Part shown: piece by piece, positions 35,817 to 49,500 of the stretch
Layout: the number at the start of each line of letters is the position of its first letter
Numbering within the stretch: the first letter of the stretch is position 1
NCBI GenBank assembly: GCA_000697475.1
Contig: JNEU01000924.1
Location: forward strand, 62,001-126,000
DNA from: Lichtheimia corymbifera B2541
Lineage: Eukaryota; Mucoromycota; Mucoromycetes; Mucorales; Lichtheimiaceae
Direction: 5' to 3'
DNA: 64,000 nt
Position numbers and translations under genes: made by a program
The notes under the pieces: model-generated
Databases searched by the model: none
What the model saw: the letters and a program-made list of their open reading frames with translations, nothing else
What the model was told of the DNA's origin: nothing

Positions 35817-36515
35817 TCACACCCACCCACCCACATTTACATTTAATGACATAGTATATCACGCACGTACATACACCCACACAATCAGCGAATAATAATT
35901 ACGGATCTCACGTCATGCGTTTGTTGCATTTTGAGCTGGTCAAAAGTAGTGATGGCTGGGTCTGTGTACATGCAGAGTAGGTTCCTTTTCGGAAGCAAGT
36001 GCCGCACATTGCCAAGCAAACAACTATGCCCGCTACTCTCTTTTTAACGATGCAATCTACGCATGCATATCACGATGCTGAAATGGTATATGTGCAAGTA
36101 GAGTAATGCGCACAGATAACAAATCATTGGAGAGCCTTGCTGGTAGCACAACGTCTTGCTTGGGGGGTTACATGGATTAAAGAGAGATTGGGGTAGCACC
36201 CGTGTATGTGTGTGCGTGTGTGTGCTATATATGCGAGTGCATGCACTACGATCGTCTCTAATAGCAAATGATGGTACGACGCATGCTCGAAACCAAACAT
36301 GGTAAAACACATGAAAAAAAAACTAGAATATATGCACGTCCAGCTCACAGCTTTGCTCTCGTCGGCCCGCACCTTCCAAAAATACATATAAAGAGAAAGT
36401 CACCTTGCAGCACACACCCATTCTCCTCTCTCTCTTTCTTCTTTACTTTGAACAATCAATCAATTCTTCTTCACTTGTTGAGTTTGCTTTAAATCACTCC
36501 CACACACAAATCAAT
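35817..36515. other. Intergenic with TATA box of the next gene
   Basis: A good TATA (CATATAAAG, 36385-36393) lies about 125 bases before the zinc-finger ATG, followed by a CT-rich leader. No gene is seen. Confidence 0.55.
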
Positions 36516-37654
36516 ATGGATCACTATTTTGCATCACCCAGCTTATCACCACCTTGGCTCCAATCCCGAAAGCGTCGTCATTATTTGGAGAGTGACAGTG
36601 ACGATGAAGAAGAAGAGCAAGTTGACCACAAGCTGCATCACCAACAACAGTTACAGCAAGCACCAGCATGCTTTGGGGCACCAGCATCACCTATTGAGCA
36701 GTCGCATCATCATCATCAACTGCATTACCCATATCAGCAACAGCTACCGCACCCGATCCTTACAAGTAATGGTGGTGGCTACCACATGAATCCCATTATT
36801 GATTTCAGCGGGTTCTCGTATGGTGCATTGTTCAGTCCTGTTTTATTCCCGCCGGCACCACCATTGCCAGTGATCAGCAGCAGCAGCACTACAACCAATA
36901 ACAGCACTGCAAGTGCAAACACTATGATGCCCCCATCACCACCTACCACAGTGTCCTATATACCATCGTCTTTGTCTTCCACTGCACCATCGCTTCAAAC
37001 CAATATAGGCGATGCAAGCGAATCACCATCATTATCCATGGATACTCGCTCACCATCTCCATTGTCGTCATCTTCTGCTGTTGCTGCTACTGCTGCAGTG
37101 GATGGATCTGAACCAATTTTCCATGCCAAGCCATCAACAACAGCACCAGAATCATCACCAGCAGCAAAGCCTACACGGCGAAAAACTACCAAATCCAAAC
37201 GAAGCAAGACATCATCATCATCCAACAAGGAACGCAAACACGCAGGTCGTAGGGTATCACCGGAATCTCCTGATGACACTGAGCAACGTATATTCAAATG
37301 CACTGAGCCTACATGTGGCAAGCTATTCAAGCGATCAGAACATGTCAAACGCCATTATCGATCGATACACTCCAAGGAAAAACGTAAGTTATACAATGAA
37401 ATGGGATGATGGAGGAGGAGGATGGGACATCATGTCATGTGGCCAAAAACAAGTTGAGACTTACATGCATCCGTATTTCATTCTTAGCCTATGAATGTCC
37501 ATACAGCACATGTCTTAAACGATTTTCACGATCGGATAACCTTAGTCAACATATTCGAATCCACCGACAGCAAGTACCTAAGGATGCTATGTACAAACAA
37601 GTTCCAAGGACAACTGACGACGCAACTACCACTACTTCTTCATCTCAACGATAA
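36516..37654 (+). CDS. Msn2/Com2-type C2H2 zinc-finger transcription factor
   Basis: Exons 36516-37383 and 37488-37654 join in phase 1 to 344 residues. The first ATG after the TATA box and leader gives MDHYFASPSLSPPWLQSRK. Gln/His- and Pro/Ser/Thr-rich stretches fill most of the protein, followed by a basic stretch (RRKTTKSKRSKTSSSSNKER). Two adjacent C-terminal C2H2 fingers follow, FKCTEPTCGKLFKRSEHVKR and YECPYSTCLKRFSRSDNLSQ, split by the intron inside the linker. Finger sequence and spacing are those of stress-response factors of the Msn2/Msn4/Com2 class, which bind CCCCT elements. Binding specificity here is inferred. Confidence 0.88.
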
Positions 37655-39841
37655 TGGTGGTGGATGATCACATACTACACAACAAACATATATGCCGTTC
37701 CTTTTTTCCTTTTTCTTTGTCTCTTGCCCATTATGCTTTGCCAGTATACTCTTCTTCTTCAAGTGCTTTCTATATCGCGTGTACAGAATAACAACCGTAC
37801 CTTCCTAATTGTATAGTGAATCTTCTACATCATCATCAATGACGATAAAACGATGCATGCATCTTTTTCTCCTCTTTTTCTTTGTTGACTCTGAAATCTT
37901 GCATACATGTTGTTAGCTGTAATGGTGGTGACGGCGGTTGTCGTTTGCTGCAATGGTGATCAATTTATCTTTCTTAATCAGTAGCACCTATCATTCCTTG
38001 CCACAGTGAAAATGGGTGCACTTTAATGAAGATTGTACTTATACAAGATGATCACGGTATGTGCCTTTATTATCGTTCACATGATCCCTTTTAAGAATGG
38101 GTTATAAGTTGTCTTTGCAATATTTATCAAGCATCATATTTACGGCTGGTCATATGGGTACATGGCTCATTTTTAGAGATCTGGGCAACGAGGATCAGTT
38201 CAAACAATGAAAACAAGATATCACCAAACTTGAGTAACCATGGATGACATAATTTATTATAGGCTGACCACCTTGTCGGATGTAAGACCATCATGGCAAA
38301 GAAGATGATGCGCGTATGAATTAATCGTGGGTGATGAAAAGCCATCATTCAGCAGCGGTGATACCTGTTCCCATGACAAAAAGGTCCTGTTAGGCTGTGG
38401 CTCGAAAGACACTATATCCAATATTGAATGACGTCGTTTAGTGGAAAGTACAGTAGCAGGATCAACAAGGCCTTAGTTATTTGTATTGTATTTCAGCACG
38501 TTATCGTATCTACACACTTGGGATGGCCCAAATTGCACTAATCTAAAGGCCTATTATGTGTGCTCCTAGCGCATAAAAAATCTATTGCCTGGCAGCATGC
38601 ATTTACAACAGCTATGGTTACAGATTCAAGTGTATATATAACGTGGAACACTTTAATGACGATTGACTTTGGATCAAGTTCTACCTGCTCGATCCTCTTA
38701 TGGCTGTCATTGTTCGGGTAAAGCTGAGTCAATTGAAAGGCGTTCATGACGTGCGTGTACACAGAATTACTGAAGATCCAATTTGGAAGGAGAAAAAATT
38801 ACTTTTGCCAATGCTATGAATCCAGATTATAATATGCTAAATAGCATCGATCACAAACAACCAAGAGAAAGATGCCGGTATAGATCATAAAAGCGGTGTG
38901 CTATTACTTGCAGCGCGAGCAAAGCAAGGACATAAAAATGTACTTTCCTTTTCTGGTATGATGTGCGTGTCAAGCTATGTTATCATGCCCCCTATTATCC
39001 TTCATTTAGGATTTCTTTCCTCGTGTTCCAATGTTCAGATCCAACAACAGCTGAAAAGAACACGATAGGGTAAGGGCCAAGAATAGCATGCAGGAGAAAG
39101 TTACAAGCATACAGAGACTGTTTTTGAATGATGCATGAGGTGTTGGTAGAAGAAGCAAACATGGCAGGCATAAAACCTAATTTTGCTGCATACGCTAGAC
39201 TTGTTGTAGGTATCAGTCAAAGTAGCATGTACGGTAGCATGCCAAATGTATATAATCTATGAGCCCCCGCACAAGGTGTGGTTTAAGCGATGTATGTAGC
39301 AGAAAGAAAAAGCAAGGAAGCAAGAAAAGGGGAAATGGTCAAGAAGGTTGTTTGATTATGCATCTAGCGACATGATTATCGTTTCCATAGCAACATTGTT
39401 GTGCTGTCAATTGTTGTTGTTTTCTTGTTGACAGGTTGATGGTGTGAGTTAAATAATGATAGGTGTATGATGGGATGGATATGTAGAGAAGGGGAAGATG
39501 GCCAAAAGCAGTTAAACTTTGGATAAGTGAGGCGCGTGTGGGGCAATGGGGTTATTTCGGGTAAAGGCTGATGGGCGTGTGTACTGGTGCTGCTGCTGTA
39601 TGAATGCCGGGGATGAATAAGTTTAACCAAGCCCGCCTTTTGCTACATTACTTTCTCTCTTCTCTCTCTCTTTTCTTTCCCCTTATTTGTACACGCTCTC
39701 GAACAGACGTTACTGCACCAAGAATATCCTCTTTCTCTTTCTCTTTCTCTCTCTCTCTCTCTCTCTCTTGCTTTCCTCGTTCACGCGCATTCACATACGT
39801 TCTGGTCATTCCACCTTTATCGCATACTCTAACCGACCAGT
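37655..39841. other. Large intergenic region, no gene seen
   Basis: About 2.2 kb with short, unspliceable open frames only. Just before the LAM gene lie TCTTTC/CT tracts (about 39722-39769). Confidence 0.5.
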
Positions 39842-41489
39842 ATGCAATCCGGCACCTGTCAACCCACCATACTGACACTCCACGATGCCGTAACCGATTC
39901 TCCGGTTTATCGAGCCAATGCACTGCACTTTGACGAGCAAATTGACCTCTTGGAAAAGTGGCTGGAACAATTATCAAAGCACTTGAAGTTGTATACGGAT
40001 AAGCTCAATAGTAAGTGACCTTTTCGGTGGACATGTTTTCCCCTTGGTAACCTGTTTTTATTCCACTCTTAGAATTCAATCTCGAGACCAACAACGTTTG
40101 CAAAAAGGCTATTCCTGTGGGCATCGATAGTGCCTTGATTGGTAAATAGAGGGAGATGGGATAATGGAATGGTATCCAGAGATAATGACACCATGCTTGT
40201 GTAGACCCCAATTTTACGGGTGCTGTCATACGAAGTTTCTCTGATGCTTTGCAGACAAGTTTGGCTTTCAAGACAAAGCTTGTAAGTGTATAACCGTGAA
40301 GGAGAGGTATGCTGGGATAAGAGATCTCATTATCTGTTGTAGGTAACCGACCTTGAAGACAATTTCATACAACCGCTTTTGCGATTCGTCAAGACACATT
40401 TGAAGGAATTCAAGGTACGTGGACACTTAGCATAATAGCATGGTTTACCTTGAGCTTACACTGCACATTCTGCATCATTTTAGGAGTTTCGTAAGCAGCA
40501 CGAAAAGGCATTGGAGCGGTACGAGGCACAGTTGTACAAGTATACATCACAAAGTAAAAGCAAGGAAGCATCGGCTGTCAGAGAAGAAGCCTTCCGCTTG
40601 CACGAGGCACGTAAAGCATATGTGCGTATGTCAGGACAACACGTTGTGCGTATTCTTCAGTTCCGATCACTTTTGGAGCACTGCCTTGTCGACAGCTTCT
40701 CTTCTGCAACTTTGGCTCATTTCCATGACTTTGATGGTGGCAAGCAAGTATGGGCTAAACTCGACTCTAGCTTGGCAGCATGGAAACAATGGCTCGTGGA
40801 TGTAAGTTGTTTTTATACATATACATATCCAAGATAGAATGCTCATTAATGCTTCTTTTGAATGATGTATAAAAAAAAGGATCGGAGCACATGCGATTAT
40901 CAGTTGCACAGACTCCAAACAGCTCGCAAGCAGCTCGAGGCTGAATATCTCCAACAAACCCAGCCACTCCGCGATTTGGATCGATATGGTTCCTCGGCAA
41001 TGGTGCCGTTGTCCAACAATCGCCACTCTCTTGATTTATCCTCCATCGATGACAGCAACAACAAACCTACATCGTGTAACAAATGGGGCTATCTTTATAC
41101 TCGTGTATCCCGTATGACATGGACACGCAAGTTCTTCTTTTTACATGATGGCTATTTCGGTACATGCTTGGTCAATCCTAAGCTCAAGGGTGCCATCACA
41201 GTCGGTGAACGTGTCTCGGTGCTTCTTTGTGATATCAAACCTGTGACCGATGCTGCAGATCGTCGATTCTGTTTTGAAGTCGTGTGTGTACAACAGTAAG
41301 TGTGTGATCTCGTTTATTACATTATCCATGCAATGATTACTAACATTTGACTACATCAGGCCACCTTTCTTTCTGCAGGCAGAAACTGAAAACGAGATGC
41401 GTGAATGGATGGCAGCATTTGCTAGAGCCAAGCGTTTTATGCTTCAAAATGAAAAGTTACATCTTCACACTCAAACGACCACAACTACG

Positions 41490-41521
<32 letters not shown>

Positions 41522-44500
41522 AACCAACGGCACTGAATCCGGCAGCGATTCCGATACTCCTCAACCCAACACAGTTCCCACTCGTCACTCGTCACTTCCT
41601 CCCACAGTCAATATTGCATCATCAGCTCCAGATTCTACTATCTCCAATGATTCAGCATTATCGCTTAGCAACAACAACAACCATACAACCAGCAATGATA
41701 GCAATGGTGAACCTTCCATAGTCATTCTCTCAACATCTGCCGACCATGAAGATGAAATCTCCCTTGATACATCCACTACCTTGACACCTCTTCTTGTCAG
41801 CGAAGCATCCAAGGCACAACCCGTTGCACCTGCCAATAACACTTCCTCGTCAGTACCAAGTTCCCCAGCTGCTGGTGCTCAGACATTTGCATCTGCAATG
41901 AGTTCAAACGCCAACCATACCACTGCCACAGCTGCATCCACCACAGCTGCTGCTGCCGCTCAGCAACAACAGCAGCAGCAACAATCATGGGGTATTCCAT
42001 GGACACTGGTACCGAGCATGTTTTCTGGTGGTGCTAGCGGTGCTGCATCCTCCCATCCCGAAGACGATCCTGTGCCATCCTCACCATTGTCGCCAGCCAT
42101 TCCTAGTATGTTGGCATCGGGAATGGATAACGAAGGACATCCTATCGTATGGCCTGTTCGATCGGATGACACGGGTGTCCCCAGAGTAGAGCTCAATGGC
42201 TACAGCGCAGAGTTGGAAGCACGAAACAAGGAATTGCGGCACTTGTTTGGCGGTGTAGCACAAAATGAAGTTGTTTTGGATGGTAATGTGATCAACCCAC
42301 TCTTTGTGTGACATTTATGCTAACTGGAGTATGCATTAGCTTTCATTGGTTCCTTGAAAAAGAAACCCGTGGACGATGATGATTTGCCTGATGAAATCGT
42401 GAGCTCACCTACCGCCGTGGATACGTTTGATCAAGAACTCAAGAAACAATTGGAAGGATCATTGCAGAACCCCATCTCCAAGTTTGGTTATTCATACACG
42501 GGTCGTGCATTCATCACGCAAGAGACATTCTGGTATTACAGCTGCATTCTGATGAATTGTGTCCATACGGCAAGTATCGGTTAAAACAAGTGCACCTATA
42601 AGGAGGAGGATGTCTAACGTATAAAAACAGGTTGCCGTCAGGTTACGTGATATCAAGAGTGTGCGTTTGGTACGCGATATGAGCATCAAGGACACTGTGA
42701 CCAAAAATGGCCCTGCCAAGAATATTGCACTTGCCATTGACCTCAACAAAGGCAACGAACCATTGGTGATTACCACATTGCTCAATGACGTTGAGGCGGT
42801 GATGGAACGTTTACGATTCGCTGTGGAAAATGCCAAATCGAATGATGCAAGTATTTGCGAAAAAGGGAGGGAAGGATGTTATGCAAGGGTTGGTTTTACT
42901 AACACGTTTATTTTTATATATATAGCCATTGCCTGTGCAAACATTGTACGACGTGATCCAGAGTTTGACAGCATCGGCATCAAAAAGCAAGACCACACAC
43001 CAAATGAAAAAGTCCGCATCCACCACGACAGCGACTGAGCAAGTATCCAAAGAAGCAGAAAAGACTGCCGAGATATATCAACCTGAGCCTGCTATGTCAC
43101 CAGTGCCTGAATCCAAAAAGAAGCGTAAAGGACGTAAAAGCTCAGGTGCATCCAAGCCTGTACCCAAGTCGGGAGCACTTGCAGCTGCTATGATGGCAGC
43201 CACTGTTGCAGGTGGTAGTGGATTATTTGATCCCAGTCGTATGGCCTATGCTGAAGACATGCACAAACGACAACACCAGTCATCCAACAAAGAGTCATCT
43301 GGTGATGAAGGCAACAATTCTCCTACACCAAGTGGACAACCAGCTTCTAAGAAGGGATCTTCCAGTGGTAGTGATGGTAAGTATGGGAATCTTTATTAGG
43401 CAAAAAGTTCAATCAATTCACCATCTTTTGTTTTAGATGACATTCCATCACACATCCAAATTCCCAAAGGACCTGTATCATGCAATTGTGACGAACACAT
43501 GGACAAGATTGAGAGTGAAGTGGAATTGCCAGTGTCAGCCAAAAAGCTGTACGATTATATGTTTGGCGATGATACTGCCGTGTGGGATATCAAGAACACA
43601 GCAAGCCATGGCACCAATCTACGTGTGGATCCTTGGGTGAATGTGGAAGGGAAGCAGCAGCGTACATTGAAATACATCCTTCCTGTCAACAATCCTATGG
43701 TGAAGCTCAAGGAAGCCGAGGTGGTGGAGACCCAGGTCGTGCAAAAGAAGGAAGAATATATCCGTTATGTGGTGCAAATCTCGACCAAGACTGCACAGTT
43801 ACCCTATGCAGATGCATTTGTGCCTTCGATCCGATACTGCATTTCATGGGTGAACAAGTCTCAATGTAAACTGACTTGCAGCATGGGCGTCAAATTTGTC
43901 AAGAGCGTGCTTGTCAAAGGAATGATTAGCAAGGCAGCACTCAAAGGCATGGGCGAAAGCATTACCACCTTTATTCCCATCTTACAAAAGGAGGCCAATA
44001 AGCTCGCTGGCAATACCAAGGCAACAACGGATGACCAAAATGAAAAGCAACCTGTCACACCTTTGACCAATGGCACCAACGGTAGCCCTGCAGCTGCTGC
44101 TAATGCAGCATCATCGGCTACAACGAAAGATGATGATTCTCTTCTGGGTCAAGCAATTGCCTATTTCAACACAGCTGTCGACTTTGTTTCGGAATTGCCA
44201 TTATCAATTCGTGGAGGTTTGGCAGGTGTTGTGGTGCTTTGGATCCTCGTAGCATGGCTATTCGGTGGCAGCAAAAAGACGACCCACTCTGAAATGGAAC
44301 GAGAATTCTTACCACGATCATCATCGCGTGCGGTATACTTGCGTGATTTAGAAAATGGATTACTCAAAACAGATCTGCAGCCTATGTATGCACAAGAGGA
44401 AAGGTGTGTAACTGTAATTTCTCGGGTTCCTTTATTTGATTGACTGACACTTTTTTTTGCTGCATTAGCTTCCAGCTGTTTTTGGAGAATGGAACATCGC

Positions 44501-44745
44501 ATCGGTGGTTCAATGTGGATCATCATAGGATGGCTGTCGAGTTTCTCTTTAGCCGTGAACGAGTAGCAATGTTGCGACATGATATGCTGGTCATATTCAA
44601 TTTACTCAATCAAGTGGATGCCCAACTCTTGGAAAACGAATATGTCAATTGGATGTTGGATACGCGGAAACGGTGTCGTTTGACGGGTCAACCAGCTGAT
44701 ACTTGCGACAAGATCCAGGTACAACTCGAATCATTCGCTGGATAA
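39842..44745 (+). CDS. LAM/SIP3-type sterol-transfer protein (BAR-PH-VASt-TM)
   Basis: Twelve exons (39842-40010, 40073-40141, 40205-40281, 40343-40414, 40484-40801, 40880-41295, 41360-42282, 42340-42569, 42631-42846, 42926-43376, 43437-44403, 44469-44745) give 1394 residues. Order: BAR-like coiled region (~1-240); PH domain (NKWGYLYTRVSRMTWTRKFF, ~305-420); low-complexity stretch with a Thr run; GRAM-like region (~690-830); VASt domain (VELPVSAKKLYDYMFGDDTA ... YIRYVVQISTKTAQLPYADA, ~1005-1180); one transmembrane segment (GGLAGVVVLWILVAWLFGG, ~1240). Lam1/Lam3 relatives sit at ER-plasma membrane contacts and move sterols. Introns 8 and 9 have GC donors (ACG|GCAAGT, GAT|GCAAGT), required to hold phase 0. 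Confidence 0.9.
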
Positions 44746-45858
44746 ACATCATCATCCCCAATGCATTATATACATACACGCACATTATACACACGCCAAT
44801 CACTCAATCACCCATTTACACCTCGCTGTACAATAACAACCAATCATTACCTTCCTTTCAGCAAGCAATATACCGTTGGCTTTACCAATAATAAACAGAA
44901 ATTGGCTCAAATGCTGCATCCTCAATGAGATGTGTAAATTCACGGGCTTTACAATACTACAACATGTGCATCATTGATGACCAACACAAACGCAGAACGA
45001 CGATCGATAGCTGTTGCAACTTATGTTGTAGTCCCTTTGCAATCATACGATGCCACTGTGACTAACAATCTTCAATAAAGTATCAAAGATTAAACCCATT
45101 GATGATAATCACTGGTGACAGATGAAACAATTCCCAAGTTAATTGTGATCCGTGTAGAGCGTTTACCCTTTGTAAAGAGCTCCGTTGTTAGGTGTATCTC
45201 AGTAACGAGTAATGCAGGGGGTGATGGGAGAAGGGAGTGGAAGACCAAGCACACGCGGCAAGCAGCAGCAGTAGTAGTAGTAGTAGAGCAGAGGAGCGCG
45301 GACATTTCCATGGAACCCACAGCCATGCGTTAGACTAATAGCATGATGCAGTACGCGATGCTTATTGGATGTTCATTTCTGATCTTCTGTACAAAACAAT
45401 AAACATTCCCTACATCAACACCAATATGGATCCAACATGACCATTGGGGCTTTAACCTTAATGACGAGATAGGCATTATAGTAACTTTGCATAATGTGTC
45501 AATAGATGATCTTAGAGAAAGGAGCCTGCTGAGGCAGCTATAGGACATCGGTGCAAGAAAAAATTAGGAGGTGCCTTGGAGTCAAGGAGATAGGAACACC
45601 TATAGAAACAAGGGAAAAGAAAAGAAAAAAGACCACGGAGGCGTTTTGCATGGCACTATGAGTAAACTAAAGCGGACACTGCTGCTGCTGCTGCTGCTGC
45701 TGCCAAGACGCCACTTTGTGCCCTATACATCATCCCATCTCACGTTGGATCACGCAGCATCATCGTTTTTGCCTCCCCTATTATAAAAGACCCTCCATCT
45801 ATCACGCTCTACATCCCTTTCTCATTTCTTTTTATTACTTAATTCTTTATCTTTATAT
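44746..45858. other. Intergenic with CotH promoter
   Basis: A TATA box (TTATAAAAG, 45781-45789) lies about 70 bases before the CotH ATG. A (CTG)n run at 45680-45702 and an (AGT)n run at about 45269-45284 are present. No gene is supported. Confidence 0.55.
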
Positions 45859-47914
45859 ATGCGTAGCATCTTTTGTCTCTTAGTTAGTTTACTGCTTTGT
45901 CACCTTGTTTCTGCAGGCGATGTCCAATATTCGGTCATAGCATTTCCACAGGGATCACAGTCGGTCGGTGTCTCGGTGGACGGCAAGATACATCCGTTGG
46001 ATCGTAGCAAGCAATCGCCCAATCTTTTTACAGGTGCAGCACCCTCACCATCCAACACATACCAATATGTGCTCATTGATGGGCAACAAAACAAGCCTGA
46101 GTCAAATCAACGTAAAATGAAAGAGGGTACTGTTGGTACTGGAAACGAGTTTTACGGTCGATCACAGACCATCTATGATGTGCCTGCCCTGCCACAAGCC
46201 TTCAATCCCATTTATCCCAGTAAGTACACAATAGATAACAACGCATTGAATGATTACTAAGCTTTTTAAAAGCTCTATTCACAAACATGAATCGATCAAA
46301 CGAGGTGGCCACCATCATCCTTCAAACCAGCAACACTACTGGGCTCAGTACAATGCTCAAAAATCCCAAAGGAGATTTGAAAGACGTGCCAATTGATCAT
46401 ATGACGTACATTGCTAGTAATGAGGTGCATACATTTACAGGGGTTGGCTTTTCCACCAGCGGTCAATCTTCCAAGGAGTTTGCCAAACAAAGCTATAAGC
46501 TCAAGCTCAACAAGTTCAGCCCTAAAGGTTCACCCAAGGAATTACTATTTGGCCGTACTACCCTGAAATTACGTGCTGAAGCTACTGATATGACCATGGT
46601 GTAAGTTACTTTTCATGCAGTCCACGTTGTCCCTTATTGGAGGTATTAACAAAAATCGGGGGTGGGGGTATACATTGTATAGGAGAGAAAAGTTGATGCT
46701 TGATTGCCTCGCTGCTGCTGGTGGTGCTACTCTCTCTGGAAGCTTTGTACGACTGTACATCAATGATCAGCCATTTGGATTGTATCTCCTAACCGATGAT
46801 GCATCCACGCACCTTATTGACAATATATTACATGGTGGTGATTGGAAGAGCACTGCTACAGGTATGTGTATATGCTGTCCGACCTTATCATAGATATCGA
46901 AATGCTGACATTGACCTGCTTCTTAAAGGTGAGACTGTCAAAGGAAACAGCATGAATGAGCAACAAGAAGGCAATCTTGAATACAAAGGCGACGATCTTG
47001 CTCTTTACCCTGAGGATACGTACAAGCTTGAAGATAAGGGTGAAGACAAGAGCATCCACAAGAATAATTCTTTGGTTCCCTTGATTGGATTTATGCGTGA
47101 TTTGGCCGCCCTTAATCCTCAGTCCAGCGAACAGGATTGGAATAAGTTGATGATCCCCAAACATACGCTGATTCATCTTGCCTTGAACTTTTTGTCCGCC
47201 AGTTGGGATGGCCTGTGGTATCAAGCCAGTAATTACTACATTAATCAAGACTTAAAGACACATCAATGGGCTATTATCACCTACGATTTTGATGAGACGT
47301 TTGGCAATAATTTGGAGAACATGAACCTCATGACCGTACCCTATCAAAACTATGCACGACCTAATTCATCACGTCCCCTGGTGGAAAAGTTGCTTGGATC
47401 ACCCCATTACAAGGCTGAATTTGAAACAGTGCTCAAGACCATTGTCAAGCGTTTCTTCAAGCCATCCGTTATGGAAGCTCGACTTAAAGCGTGGGTCAGC
47501 ATGCTGAAAGAAGATATTGCTTGGGACCGATCTCTTCAACCGCATTCACCTGGCAAACCCGATGGATGGGTGGCTCAGGATTTCGAGTCTGGCATGTTCA
47601 AGACGACCAAGGATCAAGTGGGTCTTTTGGAATACATCACCAAGCGCTCAGAAGCTGTATGCAAGCAGCTCCAATTCGATGACAAGGATGATGTACCACC
47701 CCTTCCCGCTTACACAGAAGGCCGATATATGGATGCTAATGGTAATATTTCTGATCGTCCTAATGTTGGTAATAATCGTGGTGCTATTGCTCCCAATGGC
47801 GACACATCAGCAGCCTCCGAAAGCATAGCAACTCCTTTGTTGTCATTGTCTTCCATGATGACATATTTGACCCCTGCCGCTTCACTTGTTTTCATTATTT
47901 CCTCCCTCTTTTAA
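45859..47914 (+). CDS. CotH-family cell-surface protein, GPI-anchored
   Basis: Exons 45859-46219, 46273-46600, 46683-46861 and 46929-47914 give 617 residues. A signal peptide (MRSIFCLLVSLLLCHLVSAG) begins the protein, and a small-residue stretch plus hydrophobic tail (LTPAASLVFIISSLF) suggests a GPI anchor. CotH core features are YINDQPFGLYLLTDD, a HLALNFLSASWDGLWYQASN region and the acidic, probably metal-binding ITYDFDETFGNNLEN. Bacterial CotH is a spore-coat protein kinase. In Mucorales, GPI-anchored CotH proteins sit on the spore surface, and some act as host-cell adhesins. Whether this copy does so cannot be told from sequence. It borders the gene-free repeat region. Confidence 0.9.
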
Positions 47915-49084
47915 AACGCTATATATCTTTATTTATCTATGATAAAAGTACAAGGACCATCATTTGCAATAATAGTAAGGTTCAAGTGAAATGAGAATCA
48001 TAATGCTCCCGGACACATGTAGTGTGATTGATGAGGGCAGCAATAGTAGAATCTTCATCATCAACGATGGATACCATCAAATTGGTAACATTACCAATGG
48101 AATGAGGGACAATGAAACTGTATGCATGTACAAACCGAGATCGGTATCAATGTGATTAGCTCCATCGCACGTTGTGGTCATTGTTAGAATCATCATTACA
48201 TTCTTTCTTGAACAAATGAAATGAAGTTTACAATGAACCAACTTATGATGTAATAACGACCACTATGTTGACTATCGTCACTCTCGAATTATTATATTGC
48301 AATACAAGCGTTCGAGACCCACTTCTGCCTTTCGTCTATCAGTATGTGAAACAGAAGCTGTGACAAAAGAGCAAAAGCATCTCGGTACAATGATGTAAAT
48401 GATCGCAATCGCCCTTCCCAACCTTCAAGTTTCTATTCCCCCTTCCAATTCCAGGAACCAACCAAGTGACCCACATATTGCGTATATGAACTGATGGCAC
48501 GGTGCTCTTGTAAATATAAGGTTGAATTCAATGAAAAGTTCGAAGAAAAGCACATGGTATAGTGGATGTTTATCGAGTAAGTATGATGATAAGGGAACAA
48601 CATTCTAAATTCAGGAAGCTACGGGTGAATCACATAGAGGGGTAATTGTGCCAATGTATTCTTGATTGCTGCCGTCATAAACATCCTTCGTCCATGATTG
48701 TAAAAAAGCTGCTGCATGCATTGACTTGAGTATTCCAATAGCGTCCATGACTATAAAGCACCTTTCGCCAAGATATGATCCATTTCGTCAATCCCATCCA
48801 ATCCATCATCATCCCTCGGTCGTATCCACGTGATCGTTCCTGCGGGCGGCTCGCCAAGTAACCAAAGCAATATCTCATTACTGTACTTGATTGCATCCAT
48901 CCATCAAATCCATCATGTTCGTTGAAAAGAGCCATCATGTGATCGCTGCTGATATGCTCCCTTCTCCATACGGCTACTGGCCAATACTTTCTTGGTCATT
49001 TTCTACCATCGCAGCTCAACCAGGTGAAGATTGCTTGTATTGCGGTAGATTTGATAGCTGATATGACATCATCTATTGTAATCC
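47915..49084. other. Intergenic, no gene seen
   Basis: This A/T-rich stretch downstream of CotH has no open frame with coding character. Confidence 0.5.
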
Positions 49085-49422
49085 GTATGTATCAAAGCAA
49101 GTCGCTGCAAGTAAGTTGAGACAATGAAATAAAGACCTTGCTAATAGCAACAGCTGCTACGTTTGGTCGCGGCAGAGACGTGTGCAAGAGCGTGTGTTGT
49201 TGTAGAGTGACGAGGTGTGAACCCTGTTTGACACAATGACGTAATGACCCTGCTAATAGCAACTGCTGGAAGGAATGCTGTTACGTTTGATTGTGGTAGA
49301 GGAGCGCTGTACAAGAGAACGTGGAGTGTCAAGAAACGCAGGTGTTGTAGTGGTGTGCACGCGCCTTGAAGCTACCATTCAGTCAAAGACAAATAGGTTC
49401 AAAACAGTTGTAAGATTGACAT

Positions 49423-49500
49423 GATGGGTTGAAGCAGGACAAGCGTTCGCAGATGGTAGTTGTACTTGAATGCATCAACAGTTGAGAATGGGAAGAAGAG
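49423..49500 (+). repeat. 78-base block identical to 51596-51673 (inverted)
   Basis: Read base by base, these 78 positions equal the reverse complement of 51596-51673 with no mismatch, while flanking arm sequence differs at many positions. Confidence 0.85.

Noticed and set aside
42879..42925. Alternative GT donor (GTTGGT) for LAM intron 9
   Set aside because: It would leave an intron of about 37 bases with a poor donor, while GCAAGT at 42847 fits the donor consensus, phase and usual intron size.
45658..45786. Short frame with a poly-Leu run before CotH
   Set aside because: It is made by a (CTG)n tract and runs into the CotH TATA box.
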